A stretch of DNA of 64,000 nucleotides from Kluyvera sp036759925 (GTDB lineage Bacteria; Pseudomonadota; Gammaproteobacteria; Enterobacterales; Enterobacteriaceae): contig NZ_JAPKIB010000002.1 in the NCBI RefSeq assembly GCF_036759925.1, forward strand, positions 248,001-312,000, in the 5' to 3' direction. Each line of letters begins with the position of its first letter. Positions within the stretch are counted from its first letter, which is position 1. Below the pieces are notes generated by a model. That model searched no databases. It saw only the letters and a list, made by a program, of their open reading frames with translations, and was not told the DNA's origin. This document shows positions 13,932 to 22,146 of the stretch, piece by piece. Made by a program: the position numbers and the translations under genes.

Positions 13932-16265
13932 TTGCCACATTCATCGACCACGAAAACTATCCTGACTGCCGCCCACTGGGGCCCCATGTGGGTTGAAACC
14001 GACGGCGAGCGTGTGCTCTCTTCGCGCGGTGCGCTGGAAACGTCGTTCACCAATTCCCTGCAAAGCGTGGTCCGCGATCAGGTGCACAGTAAAACGCGCG
14101 TACGCTACCCGATGGTGCGTAAAGGTTTTCTGGCATCGCCGAGTCGCCCTCAAGGCGTGCGTGGGCAGGATGAATTTGTGCGGGTGAGTTGGGACGAGGC
14201 GCTGACGCTGATTGACCAGCAGCACCGACGTATTCGTGAAAGCTATGGGCCGTCGTCCATTTTTGCGGGGTCGTACGGCTGGCGTTCAAACGGCGTATTG
14301 CACAAAGCGGCGACGCTGCTTCAGCGCTATATGAGCCTGGCGGGCGGTTATACGGGGCATCTGGGCGATTACTCTACCGGCGCGGCGCAGGCGATCATGC
14401 CGCACGTGGTGGGCGGTAACGAGGTCTATCAGCAGCAGACCAGCTGGCCGATGGTGCTGGAGCACGCCGACGTGGTGGTGCTGTGGAGCGCCAACCCAAT
14501 GAATACGCTGAAAATTGCCTGGAACGCTTCCGATGAGCAGGGATTGCCCTATTTTGAACAGCTGCGAAAAAGCGGTAAACGCCTGATCTGTATCGATCCG
14601 ATGCGATCGGAAACCGTCGCCTTTTTCGGTGAATCGATGGAGTGGATTGCGCCACATATGGGCACGGACGTGGCGCTGATGCTGGGTATCGCCCATACGC
14701 TTTTGAGCAATAGTTGGCACGATACCGACTTTTTATCGCGCTGCACCACCGGGTTCCCGACATTTGCCGATTACCTGCTGGGTAAACATGATGGTGAGGT
14801 GAAGTCCGCTGAATGGGCTGCAGCGATTTGTGGCGTTAGCGCAGATAAAATTCGCGATCTAGCCGATATTTTCCGTAAAAATACCACCATGTTAATGTCC
14901 GGGTGGGGGATGCAGCGTCAGCAGTTCGGCGAACAGAAGCACTGGATGCTGGTGACGCTCGCCGCCATGCTGGGGCAGATTGGTACGCCGGGCGGCGGCT
15001 TTGGCCTCTCTTACCACTTTGCGAACGGCGGTAATCCAACCCGTCGCGCGGCGGTGCTGGCGTCAATGCAGGGCACGGTGAAAGGCGGTGTTGATGCCGT
15101 CGATAAAATCCCGGTGGCGCGTATCGTCGAGGCGCTGGAAAACCCTGGAGCGCCGTATCAGCATAACGGGCTGGATCGCCACTTCCCGGATATTCGCTTC
15201 GTCTGGTGGGCGGGCGGGGCCAACTTTACCCATCATCAGGATACCAACCGGTTGATTCGCGCCTGGCAAAAACCGGAGCTGGTGGTGATTTCCGAATGTA
15301 ACTGGACGGCAGCGGCTCGCCACGCCGATATCGTACTGCCCGCGACGACCTCGTTTGAGCGTAACGACCTCACCATGACCGGTGATTACAGTAATCAGCA
15401 TCTGGTGCCGATGAAGCGAGTGGTGATGCCGCGTGATGAAGCGCGCGATGATTTTGAGGTGTTTGCCGACCTCAGTGAGCGCTGGGAAATCGGCGGGCAC
15501 GCGCGCTTTACCGAAGGGAAAAGCGATCTTCAATGGCTGGAAACCTTCTACCATATTGCTGGGGAGCGCGGAGCCAGCCAGCAGGTGACGCTGCCACCGT
15601 TTGCCGACTTCTGGCAGGCCAACGAATTTATCGAGATGCCGGAGAGCGAACAGAACGCTGCCTTCGTGCGATTTGGCGCGTTTCGCGCTGACCCGCTGGC
15701 CAACCCGCTGAAAACACCAAGCGGCAAGATTGAGATCTACTCCGAGCGTATTGCCAGCTTCCAGTATCCTGACTGCCCGCCGCATCCAATGTGGCTGGAA
15801 CCTGACGAGTGGCACGGCAATGCGCAACCGGGACAGCTTCAACTATTGTCCGCGCATCCGGCGCATCGCCTGCACAGCCAGCTCAACCATACGACGCTGC
15901 GTGAGCGCTATGCGGTCGCCGGGCGCGAGCCGTTAACGCTGCACCCGCAGGATGCGCAGGCGCGGCAGATAAACGATGGCGATCTGGTGCGCATCTGGAA
16001 CCATCGCGGTCAGGTGCTGGCGGGAGCGGTGGTGAGTGAAGACATCAAGCCCGGGGTTATCTGCCTGCACGAAGGGGCGTGGCCGGATTTAGATCTTCAG
16101 GCGGATGGCATCTGTAAAAATGGGGCGGTGAATGTCCTCACCAAAGATATCCCCAGCTCGCGGCTGGGGAACGGGTGCGCGGGGAATACGGCGCTGGCCT
16201 GGGTCGAAAAATATGCGGGGCCAGCGCTTACGCTAACGGCGTTTGATCCGCCTGCCAATGCATAA
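13932..16265 (+). CDS. bisC: Biotin sulfoxide reductase (molybdopterin)
   Basis: A molybdenum oxidoreductase of the DMSO/TMAO reductase family that reduces biotin sulfoxide, and in E. coli also methionine sulfoxide, in the cytoplasm. From the TTG at 13932 it is 777 residues, which I recall as the E. coli BisC length, and GGGAG lies 6 bases upstream. A longer TTG start at 13875 would add 19 residues; no ATG fits. The Mo-ligand serine is in GDYSTGAAQ near residue 148, and the HADIVLPATTSFERND and NGCAGNTALAW motifs are intact. There is no Tat signal, as expected for BisC rather than TorA/TorZ. Its 3' end overlaps yiaC by 38 bases (convergent). Confidence 0.93.
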   Translation: MPHSSTTKTILTAAHWGPMWVETDGERVLSSRGALETSFTNSLQSVVRDQVHSKTRVRYPMVRKGFLASPSRPQGVRGQDEFVRVSWDEALTLIDQQHRRIRESYGPSSIFAGSYGWRSNGVLHKAATLLQRYMSLAGGYTGHLGDYSTGAAQAIMPHVVGGNEVYQQQTSWPMVLEHADVVVLWSANPMNTLKIAWNASDEQGLPYFEQLRKSGKRLICIDPMRSETVAFFGESMEWIAPHMGTDVALMLGIAHTLLSNSWHDTDFLSRCTTGFPTFADYLLGKHDGEVKSAEWAAAICGVSADKIRDLADIFRKNTTMLMSGWGMQRQQFGEQKHWMLVTLAAMLGQIGTPGGGFGLSYHFANGGNPTRRAAVLASMQGTVKGGVDAVDKIPVARIVEALENPGAPYQHNGLDRHFPDIRFVWWAGGANFTHHQDTNRLIRAWQKPELVVISECNWTAAARHADIVLPATTSFERNDLTMTGDYSNQHLVPMKRVVMPRDEARDDFEVFADLSERWEIGGHARFTEGKSDLQWLETFYHIAGERGASQQVTLPPFADFWQANEFIEMPESEQNAAFVRFGAFRADPLANPLKTPSGKIEIYSERIASFQYPDCPPHPMWLEPDEWHGNAQPGQLQLLSAHPAHRLHSQLNHTTLRERYAVAGREPLTLHPQDAQARQINDGDLVRIWNHRGQVLAGAVVSEDIKPGVICLHEGAWPDLDLQADGICKNGAVNVLTKDIPSSRLGNGCAGNTALAWVEKYAGPALTLTAFDPPANA

Positions 16266-16674
16266 TCCAGGTAGGGTGCTGAGTCTCGTCCTGCCACGCG
16301 CTATCCTGAATGCGAAACCCCTGCGTGTGGTAGAAATTCACCGCCCGGCTGTTTTTCTGATATACCTCCAGGCTGAGCTCGGAGAAGTGCTGTTTCACCA
16401 CGCTCAGCAGCGCGCTGCCGATTCCGTGGTGGAGCAGCGTCGGCGCGACAAACAGCGCACCGACGAATCTTGCTTCAATCACGCTGACAAAACCCTGTAG
16501 CCGTTGTTCATCCTCAAAGATCCAGGTTTCTGCCGCCGGAAGGTAGGTGTCGCGCACGATGGGCAGACTCTCCTGCCAGTACTGGGCGGCGATAAACGGG
16601 TGTGCGTAGGTCGTGCTTTCCAGCCAGAGCTCCAGCAGTGGGTCAAACTGGTTAGTGTTCCATTTTCTTATCAT
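16228..16674 (-). CDS. yiaC: YiaC GNAT acetyltransferase
   Basis: A 148-residue GNAT protein starting MIRKWNTNQFDPLLELWLES, very close to E. coli YiaC, which has been reported to act as a protein lysine acetyltransferase. The acetyl-CoA motif LLHHGIGSALL is near residue 80, followed by LEVYQKNSRAVNFYHTQGF. It overlaps the end of tag by 23 bases, so translation is probably coupled, and overlaps bisC convergently. The frame is open upstream of 16674, but that part is the tag gene read in another frame. Confidence 0.88.
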   Translation of the reverse strand: MIRKWNTNQFDPLLELWLESTTYAHPFIAAQYWQESLPIVRDTYLPAAETWIFEDEQRLQGFVSVIEARFVGALFVAPTLLHHGIGSALLSVVKQHFSELSLEVYQKNSRAVNFYHTQGFRIQDSAWQDETQHPTWIMHWQADQTPLA

Positions 16675-17233
16675 GCTGCACTCCAGGATGGCAGATGCAG
16701 TGGGTGACGTGGTCGTTGACCAGCCCACAGGCCTGCATAAAGGAATAACAAATCGTGGTGCCAACAAACTTAAAGCCGCGTTTTTTCAGCGCCTTAGATA
16801 GTGCATCAGAGGCTGGTGTTGAGGTGGCGATGTCGCTCAGTTCTGCAGCCTGGGTGACGATCGGAACGCCATCAACAAACGACCAGACAAAATCGTTAAA
16901 CGCTTCGCCGTTGGCTGCCATCGCCAGGAAAGCGCGAGCATTGCCGATAATGGCCTGAATTTTTCCGCGATGGCGTATGATACCGGCATCCAACACCAAT
17001 CGCTCCACGTCTGCTTCGGTCATCGCAGCGACCTTTACCGGGTCAAAGTGGTGGAACGCGTGGCGATAGTTTTCGCGTTTTTTCAGCACCGTAATCCAGG
17101 AGAGCCCGGCCTGCTGTCCTTCCAGACAGATCATTTCAAACAGCTTCTGGTTATCCCTTTGGGGCACGCCCCATTCAGTGTCGTGATACGCGATGTACAG
17201 CGGATCCTGACTTACCCAACCGCAGCGTTGCAT
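16652..17233 (-). CDS. tag: DNA-3-methyladenine glycosylase I
   Basis: A 193-residue base-excision repair enzyme that removes 3-methyladenine from alkylated DNA. The zinc ligands known in E. coli Tag are all present at the same positions: Cys4, His17, His175 and Cys179. The active-site Glu38 is in LFEMICLEGQQAG. E. coli Tag is 187 residues; the few extra here are at the C-terminus, where it overlaps yiaC. It is followed by yiaC in the same direction, forming a two-gene unit. Confidence 0.96.
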   Translation of the reverse strand: MQRCGWVSQDPLYIAYHDTEWGVPQRDNQKLFEMICLEGQQAGLSWITVLKKRENYRHAFHHFDPVKVAAMTEADVERLVLDAGIIRHRGKIQAIIGNARAFLAMAANGEAFNDFVWSFVDGVPIVTQAAELSDIATSTPASDALSKALKKRGFKFVGTTICYSFMQACGLVNDHVTHCICHPGVQHDKKMEH

Positions 17234-17389
17234 CTGATTCTCCCTGTTTTTGTTGATGGATCACGCCTGATAATAAAACCCTGCGCTTCACTTGACGCTG
17301 ATAAGAAAATAGCAATAGTTAGTACAGGGAACTACTCCCTAAAAACATAACAATAATTGCCGAATCTGGCTCTTTAGTGGAGTCAATTA

Positions 17390-18097
17390 ATGATTAATAA
17401 GAAATGCAATGGCCTTTGGCGATATGTTGTACCGGCATCGGGCTTGGTGTGGATGTTACTTTCGCCACATGCAAATGCCTGGCAACAGGAATATATCGTG
17501 TCTGATGGGCAAAGTAATACTGCCGAGCGCTATACATGGGATAGCGATCACCAACCGCGTTATGACGACATCCTTGCCGAGCGCATTGAAGCGCTGCAGG
17601 CGGGGGCCGGAATGAATATGAATTTGCCGGATAACACGCCGCTGGATGCGACCAAAACCATGAGCATTGGCTGGAATTTCCCGCTCACGGAGAGCATGAC
17701 GATGGGGCCGGTTGCCGCCTGGCACTATGACGGTTCGCCGGGCTACATGTGGAACGAATTCGGCGATACGGTGAACAGCGTTGCGCAGTCCGACGCGCTG
17801 TGGCACGCCAGCGTGAGTACGCTGGGCTGGCGCGTTGATTCTCATCCGTGGTTAGGCGTCCGCCCGTGGGCACAGGTGAGCTACAATCAGCAGTTTGGCG
17901 AAAACCAGTGGAAGGCGCAGTCCGGGCTTAACCGTACACCAACTGCAACGCAGGATGGCAACTGGGTCGATGTGACTTTGGGGGCTGATATGTTATTAAA
18001 TTCACATCTCGCCGCCTATGCCGCACTCTCGCAGGCCGATAACATGTCTGCTGGCACCAACTACTCCTACATGATGGGCGTGAGCGCGCGCTTCTGA
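17390..18097 (+). CDS. yhjY: YhjY, autotransporter beta-barrel-like outer membrane protein
   Basis: A 235-residue exported protein with a signal peptide (ending near residue 31, ANAWQQE). The remaining sequence has alternating hydrophobic strands, aromatic belts and a C-terminal Phe (YSYMMGVSARF), as in autotransporter-type outer membrane barrels. It matches E. coli YhjY in length and place. E. coli annotations mention a lipase-like or autotransporter domain, but no catalytic motif is visible here, so I give no enzymatic function. GGAG precedes the ATG by 8 bases. It is followed by yhjX. Confidence 0.8.
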   Translation: MINKKCNGLWRYVVPASGLVWMLLSPHANAWQQEYIVSDGQSNTAERYTWDSDHQPRYDDILAERIEALQAGAGMNMNLPDNTPLDATKTMSIGWNFPLTESMTMGPVAAWHYDGSPGYMWNEFGDTVNSVAQSDALWHASVSTLGWRVDSHPWLGVRPWAQVSYNQQFGENQWKAQSGLNRTPTATQDGNWVDVTLGADMLLNSHLAAYAALSQADNMSAGTNYSYMMGVSARF

Positions 18098-18142
18098 TCT
18101 CCGATATTTTTTGAGAAATTCAGCGGCAGGTGATTTTTGGCA

Positions 18143-18195
18143 ATGCCATTCATTCCGCCGCTGATGCATTTCATTCCGCCCTGAATGCACTTCAT
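18143..18195 (+). promoter_or_regulatory. Three 21-bp-spaced LytTR (YpdB-type) repeats upstream of yhjX
   Basis: ATGCCATTCAT (18143), ATGCATTTCAT (18164) and ATGCACTTCAT (18185) lie at exactly 21-base spacing on the same face of the helix. E. coli YpdB, a LytTR response regulator, is known to activate yhjX through two GGCATTTCAT direct repeats separated by 11 bases, that is the same 21-base period. The last repeat ends 72 bases before the yhjX ATG. Here there are three repeats instead of two. Confidence 0.75.
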
Positions 18196-18267
18196 GCCTT
18201 TTAAAACCCGCAAAAATGCTAACTTCGTTATCGTTGGCAGCAGTTAATTTAAGAAGGCATCATCATC

Positions 18268-19470
18268 ATGAACGCTGCAACCAAAAATCATACCCGCTGG
18301 CTGACATTATTCGGCACCATTATTACCCAATTCGCATTAGGTTCCGTTTATACCTGGAGCCTGTTTAACAGCGCATTGTCCACTAAGCTGGATGCATCCG
18401 TTAGCCAGGTGGCGTTCTCCTTCGGTTTATTAAGTTTAGGTCTGGCGCTCTCTTCTTCCGTAGCTGGTAAATTACAGGAACGCTTCGGCGTAAAACGCGT
18501 CACGATGGCTTCCGGTATTCTGTTGGGTATTGGCTTCTTCATGACTGCTCATGCGAACAATCTGATGATGCTGTGGCTGAGCGCAGGCGTTATTGTTGGT
18601 CTGGCGGACGGTGCGGGCTATTTGCTGACGCTATCCAACTGCGTGAAATGGTTCCCGGAACGTAAAGGCCTGATCTCCGCCTTCGCGATTGGTTCATATG
18701 GTTTAGGTAGCCTTGGTTTTAAATTCATCGATAGCCAACTGCTGGCAACGGTAGGTCTGGAAAAAACCTTCATGATCTGGGGCGCTATCGTACTGGTGAT
18801 GATTGTCCTCGGTTCCATGTTGATGACTGATGCGCCGAACCAGAAAGTGACGACCACCAACGGCGTTGTCGCCAACGATTTCACTCTGGCAGAATCCATG
18901 CGTAAACCGCAGTACTGGATGCTTGCCGTGATGTTCCTGACCGCCTGCATGAGTGGCCTGTACGTTATCGGTGTGGCGAAAGATATCGCGCAGGGCATGG
19001 TGCATCTGGATCTGGCAACCGCAGCGAACGCCGTAACCGTTATCTCCATCGCTAACCTGGGCGGCCGTCTGGTGCTCGGTATCCTGTCCGATAAAATTGC
19101 GCGTATCCGCGTTATCACCATTGGTCAGGTTATCTCGTTGGTGGGTATGGCGGCGCTGCTGTTCGCTCCGCTGAATGAAGTGACCTTCTTTGCGGCGATT
19201 GCCTGTGTGGCCTTTAACTTTGGCGGCACTATCACTGTCTTCCCGTCACTGGTCAGCGAATTCTTTGGTCTGAATAACCTGGCGAAAAACTACGGCGTGA
19301 TTTACCTCGGTTTCGGTATCGGTAGTATCTGCGGTTCACTGATTGCGTCGATGTTCGGTGGGTTCTACGTCACCTTCTGCGTCATCTTTGCGCTGCTGAT
19401 TCTCTCCCTGGCACTGTCCACGACGATTCGTCAGCCAAAAACAGAAGTACTGCAGGAAGCTCACGCTTAA
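18268..19470 (+). CDS. yhjX: YhjX MFS transporter (pyruvate-induced)
   Basis: A 400-residue MFS transporter with 12 predicted membrane helices, of the oxalate/formate antiporter-like group. It is close to E. coli YhjX (about 402 residues), the main target of the pyruvate-sensing YpdA/YpdB two-component system. Its substrate is not settled. The loop 2-3 region AGKLQERFGVKRV and LGGRLVLGILSDKIARIRV match the MFS loop motifs. The upstream LytTR repeats support regulation by YpdB. AAGAAGG precedes the ATG. Confidence 0.92.
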   Translation: MNAATKNHTRWLTLFGTIITQFALGSVYTWSLFNSALSTKLDASVSQVAFSFGLLSLGLALSSSVAGKLQERFGVKRVTMASGILLGIGFFMTAHANNLMMLWLSAGVIVGLADGAGYLLTLSNCVKWFPERKGLISAFAIGSYGLGSLGFKFIDSQLLATVGLEKTFMIWGAIVLVMIVLGSMLMTDAPNQKVTTTNGVVANDFTLAESMRKPQYWMLAVMFLTACMSGLYVIGVAKDIAQGMVHLDLATAANAVTVISIANLGGRLVLGILSDKIARIRVITIGQVISLVGMAALLFAPLNEVTFFAAIACVAFNFGGTITVFPSLVSEFFGLNNLAKNYGVIYLGFGIGSICGSLIASMFGGFYVTFCVIFALLILSLALSTTIRQPKTEVLQEAHA

Positions 19471-19496
19471 TTATTACCTTTCCTCTTAAGTTGATT

Positions 19497-19527
19497 CTGA
19501 CCAAATATATTGTAAATATTTGGTCAG
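19497..19527. repeat. AT-rich 12-bp perfect inverted repeat after yhjX
   Basis: CTGACCAAATAT and ATATTTGGTCAG pair around a 7-base loop 26 bases after the yhjX stop. No T-run follows, so it could be a transcript 3' hairpin or a protein-binding dyad upstream of eptB. Confidence 0.6.
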
Positions 19528-19684
19528 ATCACATTCTCTCCGCATACTTTTCCCCTTTCTTGTTGTCTACTTACCGCGCTTGCATGTGATGCCTTTAATG
19601 GCATAACGCATATATTAATTGGTCCGCTAATAATGTGATTTGGCACCAGTTTTTCTTTTTCCCTTTTTTCCAGGGTTTTTTTGA

Positions 19685-21376
19685 ATGCGATATATAAAAG
19701 CGATGTCCCAGCAAACACTGAGTGTTCTGCTGGCGGTGTACATCGGTTGGTTTATGAACTTCTCCGTATTGTCCCGTCGGTTTGAGGGGTATTTGCAGGA
19801 CTTCAGTTTCGAGAAAGGTCTGTTCATCGTTATTGAGCTTGTCGGTACGCTGCTGGTGACCTTCTTCTTATTCCGTGTGCTTTCTATTGGCGGCCGTCGG
19901 TTGTGGAAGGTACTGGCATCGCTGGTGGTGCTGATTTCTGCTGGTGCCAGCTATTACATGACCAACCTGAACGTCGTGATTGGCTATGGCATTGTGGCTT
20001 CGGTCATGACCACCGATGTCGATCTTTCGAAAGAGGTGGTGGGCTGGCACTTTATCAGTTGGCTGGTGCTGACCAGCATCCTGCCTCTGGCCTTTATCTG
20101 GATTAACCAGGCGCGCGATACGCTGCTTTATCAGCTGCGTACGCCGGGGCAGCGCATCCGTGGTATCGCCATTGTGCTGCTGTCGGCGCTGCTGGTGTGG
20201 GGGCCAATCCGTCTGATGGAAGTGCATCTGAAGGCGACCGAGCGGCTGTCGCAGGTGGATCTGCCGAGCTATGGTGGCGTCCTGGCGAACTCCTACCTGC
20301 CTAGCAATTGGGTGGCGGCACTGGGTCTTTACGGCTGGACGCAGGTTGACGAGTCCACCAGTACTCGCGAGCTGTTGAACCCGACGAAGGAATTCACCTA
20401 TGTAGCGCCAAAGGATATCGATGACACCTATATGGTATTTATCATCGGCGAAACGACCCGTTGGGACCATATGGGCCTGTTTGGCTATGAGCGTAATACC
20501 ACGCCGGGGCTGGCAAAAGAGAAAAACCTGGTCGCGTTCCGCGGTTACTCCTGTGATACCGCCACCAAGCTTTCGCTGCGTTGTATGTTTGTCCGCCAGG
20601 GCGGAGCAAGCGATAACCCGCAGCGCACGCTGAAAGAGCAGAACGTTTTTGCAGTGCTGCATCAATTGGGCTTCACCGGCGACCTGCTGGCGATGCAGAG
20701 TGAGCTGTGGTTCTACAGCAACACAATGGCAAATAACATTGCGTATCGCGAGCAGATTGGCGCAGAGCCGCGTAACCGTGGCAAGAGCGTGGACGATATG
20801 CTGCTGGCCGACGAGCTGCAAAACGTGCTCGCCCGTCAAAGCGAGAAGGGCAAACACCTCATTATCATCCATACCAAAGGCTCGCACTTTAACTACACCC
20901 AGCGCTACCCGCGCAACTTTGCACAGTGGCAGCCAGAGTGCGTAAATGTGGACGACAAGTGCAGCAAGGCGGAGCTGATTAACTCTTACGACAACTCGAT
21001 TACCTATATCGATCATTTCCTGGTAAACGTATTTGATCAGCTGCGCGATAAGAAGGCGATTGTTTTCTTTGCTGCGGATCACGGCGAGTCGATTAACGAA
21101 CACGAACGCCTGCACGGTACGCCGCGTAAGATGGCGCCGCCAGAGCAGTTCCGCGTGCCGATGATGGTCTGGATGTCCGATAAATATCTGCAAAATCCGG
21201 ACCATGCGAAGTCGTTCGCTTACCTGCAGCAGCAGGCGGCGATGAAGCAGCCGAAGCGTCACGTGGAGCTGTACGATACGATCATGGGCTGTCTGGGTTA
21301 CACCTCACCAGACGGCGGTATCAATGAGTACAACAACTGGTGCCACGTGCCGGAAACCCCAAAAACGGCGCAGTGA
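19685..21376 (+). CDS. eptB: Kdo2-lipid A phosphoethanolamine 7''-transferase
   Basis: A 563-residue inner-membrane enzyme that adds phosphoethanolamine to the outer Kdo of LPS in the periplasm. Residues 1-170 hold five membrane helices; the rest is a periplasmic sulfatase-like domain. The catalytic Thr is in FIIGETTRWDHMG, and the metal site in FFAADHGESINE. The length and MRYIK start match E. coli EptB. In E. coli it is repressed by the sRNA MgrR and needs high calcium or sigma-E. The ribosome site is weak. The tRNA-Pro gene follows. Confidence 0.93.
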   Translation: MRYIKAMSQQTLSVLLAVYIGWFMNFSVLSRRFEGYLQDFSFEKGLFIVIELVGTLLVTFFLFRVLSIGGRRLWKVLASLVVLISAGASYYMTNLNVVIGYGIVASVMTTDVDLSKEVVGWHFISWLVLTSILPLAFIWINQARDTLLYQLRTPGQRIRGIAIVLLSALLVWGPIRLMEVHLKATERLSQVDLPSYGGVLANSYLPSNWVAALGLYGWTQVDESTSTRELLNPTKEFTYVAPKDIDDTYMVFIIGETTRWDHMGLFGYERNTTPGLAKEKNLVAFRGYSCDTATKLSLRCMFVRQGGASDNPQRTLKEQNVFAVLHQLGFTGDLLAMQSELWFYSNTMANNIAYREQIGAEPRNRGKSVDDMLLADELQNVLARQSEKGKHLIIIHTKGSHFNYTQRYPRNFAQWQPECVNVDDKCSKAELINSYDNSITYIDHFLVNVFDQLRDKKAIVFFAADHGESINEHERLHGTPRKMAPPEQFRVPMMVWMSDKYLQNPDHAKSFAYLQQQAAMKQPKRHVELYDTIMGCLGYTSPDGGINEYNNWCHVPETPKTAQ

Positions 21377-21417
21377 GGCGTTCTTCACCGAACAAAAGGC
21401 ATGGTTTTAATAAGGGA

Positions 21418-21446
21418 TTGACGACCAAAAAACGCAGCAGTAAGAT
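21418..21446 (+). promoter_or_regulatory. Sigma-70 promoter of the tRNA-Pro gene
   Basis: TTGACG (21418-21423), 17-base spacer, TAAGAT (21441-21446), followed by a GC-rich CTGCTGCG discriminator typical of stringently controlled stable-RNA promoters. Confidence 0.8.
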
Positions 21447-21456
21447 CTGCTGCGTA

Positions 21457-21533
<77 letters not shown>

Positions 21534-21540
21534 GTTTGGA

Positions 21541-21566
21541 AAGCCTGCTCAACGAGCAGGCTTTTT
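21541..21566 (+). terminator. Terminator of the tRNA-Pro gene
   Basis: AAGCCTGCTC-AAC-GAGCAGGCTT, a perfect 10-bp stem running into T5. Confidence 0.9.
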
Positions 21567-22146
21567 GCGTTATAACGGCAGGTAGCCATTACGCACCCTC
21601 TCCCAATACAAACACTTCCCCTATCTGTTCACAATTTTGTGACATATTCCATTGTATTTTCGTATGCATAGACGAATCTTTTTTTTCGCTGCTTATGACT
21701 AAGCTCAGCATTTTCCGCTGTGCGTTTTAACGTTCGCGGCATTAATCGCTCAGATTATCATCATATCGAAATAAATTTTTCACATAACGGCTAAATGTTA
21801 ATCGCTGAATGTTGCAAAGTATTAAGTGGATTACTCTGCCTTCTTGGCCATAGCACAAATTTCTCTGCTGAAAATAGTGCTTCGGGGTTTTTTTAATCTT
21901 TGCCCATCCATTCTCACCTTCAATACAAATCCCGGTTAACTGTATTGACGTTTTCACATTCTGTTGACAGATTGTAGGGCATGAGGGGCATTTCATGGAG
22001 AATCCGCACTGCAACTCAGATGTTCCAGTGAAAGGAATCCCTCGCCTCTATATGCATCGACCCAGCCGGTTCAAAAATAAATAAGGTCAGGCGGTGTAAC
22101 CCAATGCAAAGGGTAAAAACAACACATATCACATTGGAGCAGAATA
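21567..22146 (+). other. Long dppA upstream region with leader
   Basis: No gene is supported here. A consensus -35 TTGACA is at 21964-21969 with only a weak -10 around 21986-21992, implying a leader of about 150 bases, similar to E. coli dppA. The CA-rich AAAAACAACACATATCACA at 22114-22132, just before the GGAG (22136-22139), is the kind of site that GcvB sRNA pairs with in enteric dppA mRNAs. Confidence 0.55.

Noticed and set aside
15063..15842. 259-codon open frame antisense to bisC
   Set aside because: Lies wholly inside bisC, no family resemblance.
19868..21262. 464-codon open frame antisense to eptB
   Set aside because: Long only because of the GC-rich codon pattern of eptB; composition and lack of start signals argue against a gene.
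21742..22014. 90-codon minus-strand frame in the dppA upstream region
   Set aside because: It covers the likely dppA promoter, has no ribosome site and no recognisable features; Cys-rich start looks random.
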